Assembly (NCBI GenBank): GCA_005885325.1
Contig: VAYX01000027.1
Span: 1-8,792, forward strand
Length of the DNA stretch: 8,792 nt
Origin: Actinomycetota bacterium
Lineage (GTDB): Bacteria; Actinomycetota; UBA4738; HRBIN12
Reading direction: 5' to 3'
The notes beneath the pieces are model-generated. The model did not search any database, was not told where the DNA came from, and saw only the letters and a program-made list of their open reading frames with translations. A program made the translations under genes and the position numbers. Within the stretch, counting starts at the first letter, position 1; each line of letters starts with the position of its first letter. This document shows, in pieces, positions 7,440 to 8,792 of the stretch.

Positions 7440-7595
7440 GCAGTCGGGGCAATCGGGCTCCGGCGCGTGGCACCACAGCTTGCCGACCCGCCGGGCGAGG
7501 TCGTCGAGTGCTCCGGGCCGTTCCGAGTGCAGGGGCCGAGCGATCTCGATCAACCACAACCCGTCCACACCCAACGGCGTACACGTCCACCAGAC
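7440..7595 (-). pseudogene. Minus-strand gene remnant with a C-x6-C-x2-C motif
   Basis: Read on the minus strand from 7595 to 7440, about 52 codons look like real protein: VWWTCTPLGVDGLWLIEIAR, then a basic helix and LARRVGKLW-C-HAPEPD-C-PD-C. Roughly 85% of these codons end in G or C. The C-x6-C-x2-C spacing and the preceding helix recall the iron-sulfur loop at the end of endonuclease III-type (HhH-GPD) glycosylases, which is C-x6-C-x2-C-x5-C. The fourth Cys is absent: after the third Cys the frame reads LSVPAARK and coding bias fades. Upstream, the frame runs into the 10-bp tandem repeat, which cannot be coding. There is no start. I read it as a piece of a broken gene; the glycosylase resemblance is only suggestive. 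Confidence 0.4.
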
Positions 7596-7630
7596 GTGAC
7601 CAGACCTGACCTGACCTGACCAGACCTGAC
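7591..7630 (+). repeat. 10-bp tandem repeat, four copies
   Basis: CAGACGTGAC, CAGACCTGAC, CTGACCTGAC and CAGACCTGAC follow one another exactly, with a 5-bp sub-period (CNGAC/CNTGAC-like). Two copies are identical and the other two differ at one base each. It abuts the minus-strand remnant. Confidence 0.85.
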
Positions 7631-7742
7631 CCGATCCGCCCCTTCCTGCTTGCCGGAGCCCCAGCACCACCCCGAGCCGGAGCCGGAGCCCTGGCCCGCC
7701 CCGAGGGCACCTTCGCGCCCGACCTCTTCCTATCGGGGGTGC

Positions 7743-7772
7743 TTGACGCTGCAATCGAGGGGGTGGGATAGT
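7743..7772 (+). promoter_or_regulatory. Promoter of the S1/DUF501-ppx unit
   Basis: TTGACG (7743-7748), an 18-nt spacer and GATAGT (7767-7772) make a good housekeeping-sigma promoter. Transcription would begin near 7779, about 55 nt before the S1 start. In the leader, CCGGGG (7790-7795) can pair with CCCCGG (7810-7815) just before the ribosome site, and TGTGGAAA occurs twice (7796-7803 and 7818-7825). Confidence 0.6.
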
Positions 7773-7822
7773 GGCCGTTCGCCTGACGTCCGGGGTGTGG
7801 AAAACTGCCCCCCGGGCTGTGG

Positions 7823-7829
7823 AAAGGAG
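7823..7829 (+). promoter_or_regulatory. Shine-Dalgarno site that points to an AUC start
   Basis: AAAGGAG at 7823-7829 is followed after 5 nt (CCAAG) by ATC at 7835. No ATG, GTG or TTG lies in the S1 frame between the upstream stop at 7784 and 7874; only two CTG codons (7805 and 7817) occur, both before the Shine-Dalgarno site. The site therefore marks ATC 7835 as the likely start. Confidence 0.55.
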
Positions 7830-7834
7830 CCAAG

Positions 7835-8197
7835 ATCGCTGATCTCGAGGTTGGCGCGGTCGTCGACGGGACCGTGTCTCGAATCACCCCCTACGGGGCC
7901 TTCCTGACCCTGGAGGGGGGCAAGGTCGGACTTGTGCACATCTCCGAGATCGACCGGAACTACGTCAAGGACGTCCATGAGCACCTCCGGGAGAGCGACG
8001 TCGTCCAGGCGAAGGTCATCGCCATCAAGGAGGACGGCAAGATCGACCTCTCCATCAAGGCCCTCCAGGATCCGGCACCCCCTCGCCCCCGCAGGGGGAG
8101 CGACCCGGGGTTCGAGTCCATGCTCAAGAAGTTCATGCGCCAGAGCGAGGAGCGCCAGGTCGACTTCAAGCGCTCCGTCGAGCACAAGCGCAAGTAG
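7835..8197 (+). CDS. S1-domain RNA-binding protein, YabR-like, apparent ATC start
   Basis: A 120-residue cytoplasmic protein with one S1 (OB-fold) RNA-binding domain at about residues 4-72: L-E-V-G-A-V-V-D-G-T-V-S-R-I, then Y-G-A-F-L-T-L, G-L-V-H-I-S-E-I, Y-V-K-D-V-H-E-H-L, V-V-Q-A-K-V-I-A-I and G-K-I-D-L-S-I-K-A-L. A basic, Arg/Lys-rich tail follows and ends in K-R-K. Length and layout match YabR (general stress protein 13) of Bacillus, whose gene lies beside divIC. The first canonical codon, GTG 7874, would delete the first beta strand (E-V-G-A-V-V-D-G-T), while ATC 7835 sits 5 nt after AAAGGAG and gives a full domain. Either a rare AUC start is used or an ATG was misread. The DUF501-Ppx gene begins 8 nt after the stop. 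Family sure; start less so. Confidence 0.85.
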   Translation: MADLEVGAVVDGTVSRITPYGAFLTLEGGKVGLVHISEIDRNYVKDVHEHLRESDVVQAKVIAIKEDGKIDLSIKALQDPAPPRPRRGSDPGFESMLKKFMRQSEERQVDFKRSVEHKRK

Positions 8198-8205
8198 CGC
8201 CCCCC

Positions 8206-8792
8206 GTGGGCGAGCTCCGGGGAAGCGACCTCTCGATCGTCCGTGAGCGGCTCGGCCGCGAACCCACGGTCTCCTTCACCGTGATGGCTCGGTGCCCGGG
8301 CGGGCACCCGCTGGTGATCCGGAACGCGCCGATCGACCGGGACGGCCACCCCTTCCCCACCCTGTTCTGGCTGACCTGTCCCGTCGCGGGGAAGGCCGCC
8401 GCCCGCCTCGAATCCCAGGCCTGGATCCGCACATGGAACGCCCGGGCGGAGAAGGACGAGGCGCTGGCGACCGCGCTCGCCGTCGCACACGAGGAGTACG
8501 CGCGGGAACGTTCCCGAGGGTTCCCACAGGCCCTCGAATGGGGCGGGGTGGGGGGAGCGTCGCGAGGGGTGAAATGCTTGCACGCCCATTACGCCAACCA
8601 CCTGGCCGGCGGCCGGGACCCCATCGGCGCCTGGGTGGCGGGTGAGATCGAGCCGGTCCATCCCGAGGAGAAGCCCGGCCGGGTGGGCGTGGTGGATCTC
8701 GGCACCAACTCGATCCGGCTGCTGGTGGCCTCGGCGGGTCCGTCTGAGGACCAAGGCCTGGAGGAGTTCGCCCGGGACATGGTCATCACCCG
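8206..8792 (+). CDS. DUF501 - exopolyphosphatase (Ppx/GppA) fusion, 3' end cut by the window
   Basis: One open frame without a stop from GTG 8206 to the window end (195 complete codons). Residues 1 to about 145 are DUF501: a start D-L-S-I-V-R-E-R-L-G-R-E-P, then A-R-C-P-G-G-H-P, F-P-T-L-F-W-L-T-C-P, and K123-C-L-H-A-H-Y-A-N-H-L-A, with the conserved cysteines and histidines of the family. After a short linker (about 145-158) comes the N-terminus of a Ppx/GppA phosphatase: V-G-V-V-D164-L-G-T-N-S-I-R-L-L-V, the first phosphate-binding motif of the actin-like fold, reaching R-D-M-V-I-T-R. Ppx/GppA enzymes degrade polyphosphate or pppGpp. In other actinobacteria as I know them, the two are usually separate adjacent genes. 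There is no ribosome site before GTG 8206, so coupling to the S1 gene 8 nt upstream is likely. GTG 8683 could be an internal Ppx start, but DUF501 would still read through. The function of DUF501 is unknown. Confidence 0.85.
   Translation, partial: MGELRGSDLSIVRERLGREPTVSFTVMARCPGGHPLVIRNAPIDRDGHPFPTLFWLTCPVAGKAAARLESQAWIRTWNARAEKDEALATALAVAHEEYARERSRGFPQALEWGGVGGASRGVKCLHAHYANHLAGGRDPIGAWVAGEIEPVHPEEKPGRVGVVDLGTNSIRLLVASAGPSEDQGLEEFARDMVIT

Larger units (their letters stand above)
7320..7742. other. Intergenic part of the insert: remnant plus low-complexity DNA
   Basis: No intact gene is seen in these 423 bases. They hold a possible terminator, a minus-strand gene remnant (7440-7595), a 10-bp tandem repeat (7591-7630) and a short GAGCCG triplicate (7674-7691) that would read Pro-Glu in one frame. 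Open frames crossing it on both strands lack ribosome sites and consistent coding bias. Confidence 0.6.

Noticed and set aside
7128..7754. A 208-residue minus-strand frame across the secreted gene, remnant and tandem repeat
   Set aside because: Only the part near 7440-7595 looks protein-like. The start lies in low-complexity DNA and the end is antisense to the secreted gene.
7771..7842. A small upstream frame (GTG 7771 to TGA 7840) overlapping the S1 start
   Set aside because: Its first codon overlaps the -10 element and it has no ribosome site; inner GTG 7795 also lacks one.

Overview
High-GC bacterial chromosome, most likely from a deep or uncultured lineage of Actinomycetota. The clues are the very high GC, strongly GC-biased third codon positions, GTG starts, and the gene set SurA-like lipoprotein / mazG / eno / ftsB-divIC / S1 protein / DUF501 / Ppx-GppA. 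This set mirrors the actinobacterial mazG-eno-ftsB-DUF501-ppx neighbourhood, and DUF501 itself is typical of actinobacteria. All convincing intact genes are on the + strand.

Layout. (1) 1-1256: 3' part of a helical-repeat (TPR-like) protein, running in from outside the window and broken by an apparent one-base deletion near 990. (2) 1348-1620: small DUF4242 protein, followed by a perfect 13-bp hairpin. (3) 1709-3522: a lipoprotein parvulin-type prolyl isomerase whose stop overlaps the start of mazG; it begins with an apparently leaderless GTG. (4) 3694-4740: a six-helix membrane GGDEF diguanylate cyclase with an intact inhibitory I-site. (5) 4825-6431: enolase, with its own CTAGAATC -10 element, overlapping by ATGA the divisome protein FtsB/DivIC. 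(6) 6432-7742: a 1.3-kb accessory insert with one secreted protein of unknown family, a leader rich in small hairpins, two minus-strand coding-like remnants and a 10-bp tandem repeat. (7) 7743-8792: a promoter, a YabR-like S1 RNA-binding protein that seems to start at AUC, and a DUF501 domain running in frame into an exopolyphosphatase (Ppx/GppA) domain cut by the window end.

How the parts fit. The core is a housekeeping neighbourhood: extracytoplasmic folding (prolyl isomerase), nucleotide-pool cleaning (MazG), glycolysis (enolase), division (FtsB/DivIC), RNA binding (S1) and polyphosphate or alarmone turnover (Ppx). FtsB/DivIC next to an S1 protein recalls the divIC-yabR pair of Bacillus; here the two are separated by the accessory insert. 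The most notable points are the DUF501-Ppx fusion, the probable AUC start with a good Shine-Dalgarno sequence, the shared CTAGAATC leaderless-type promoters, and the secreted orphan gene with its remnants. No tRNA, rRNA, CRISPR array, insertion sequence or integrase was recognised.
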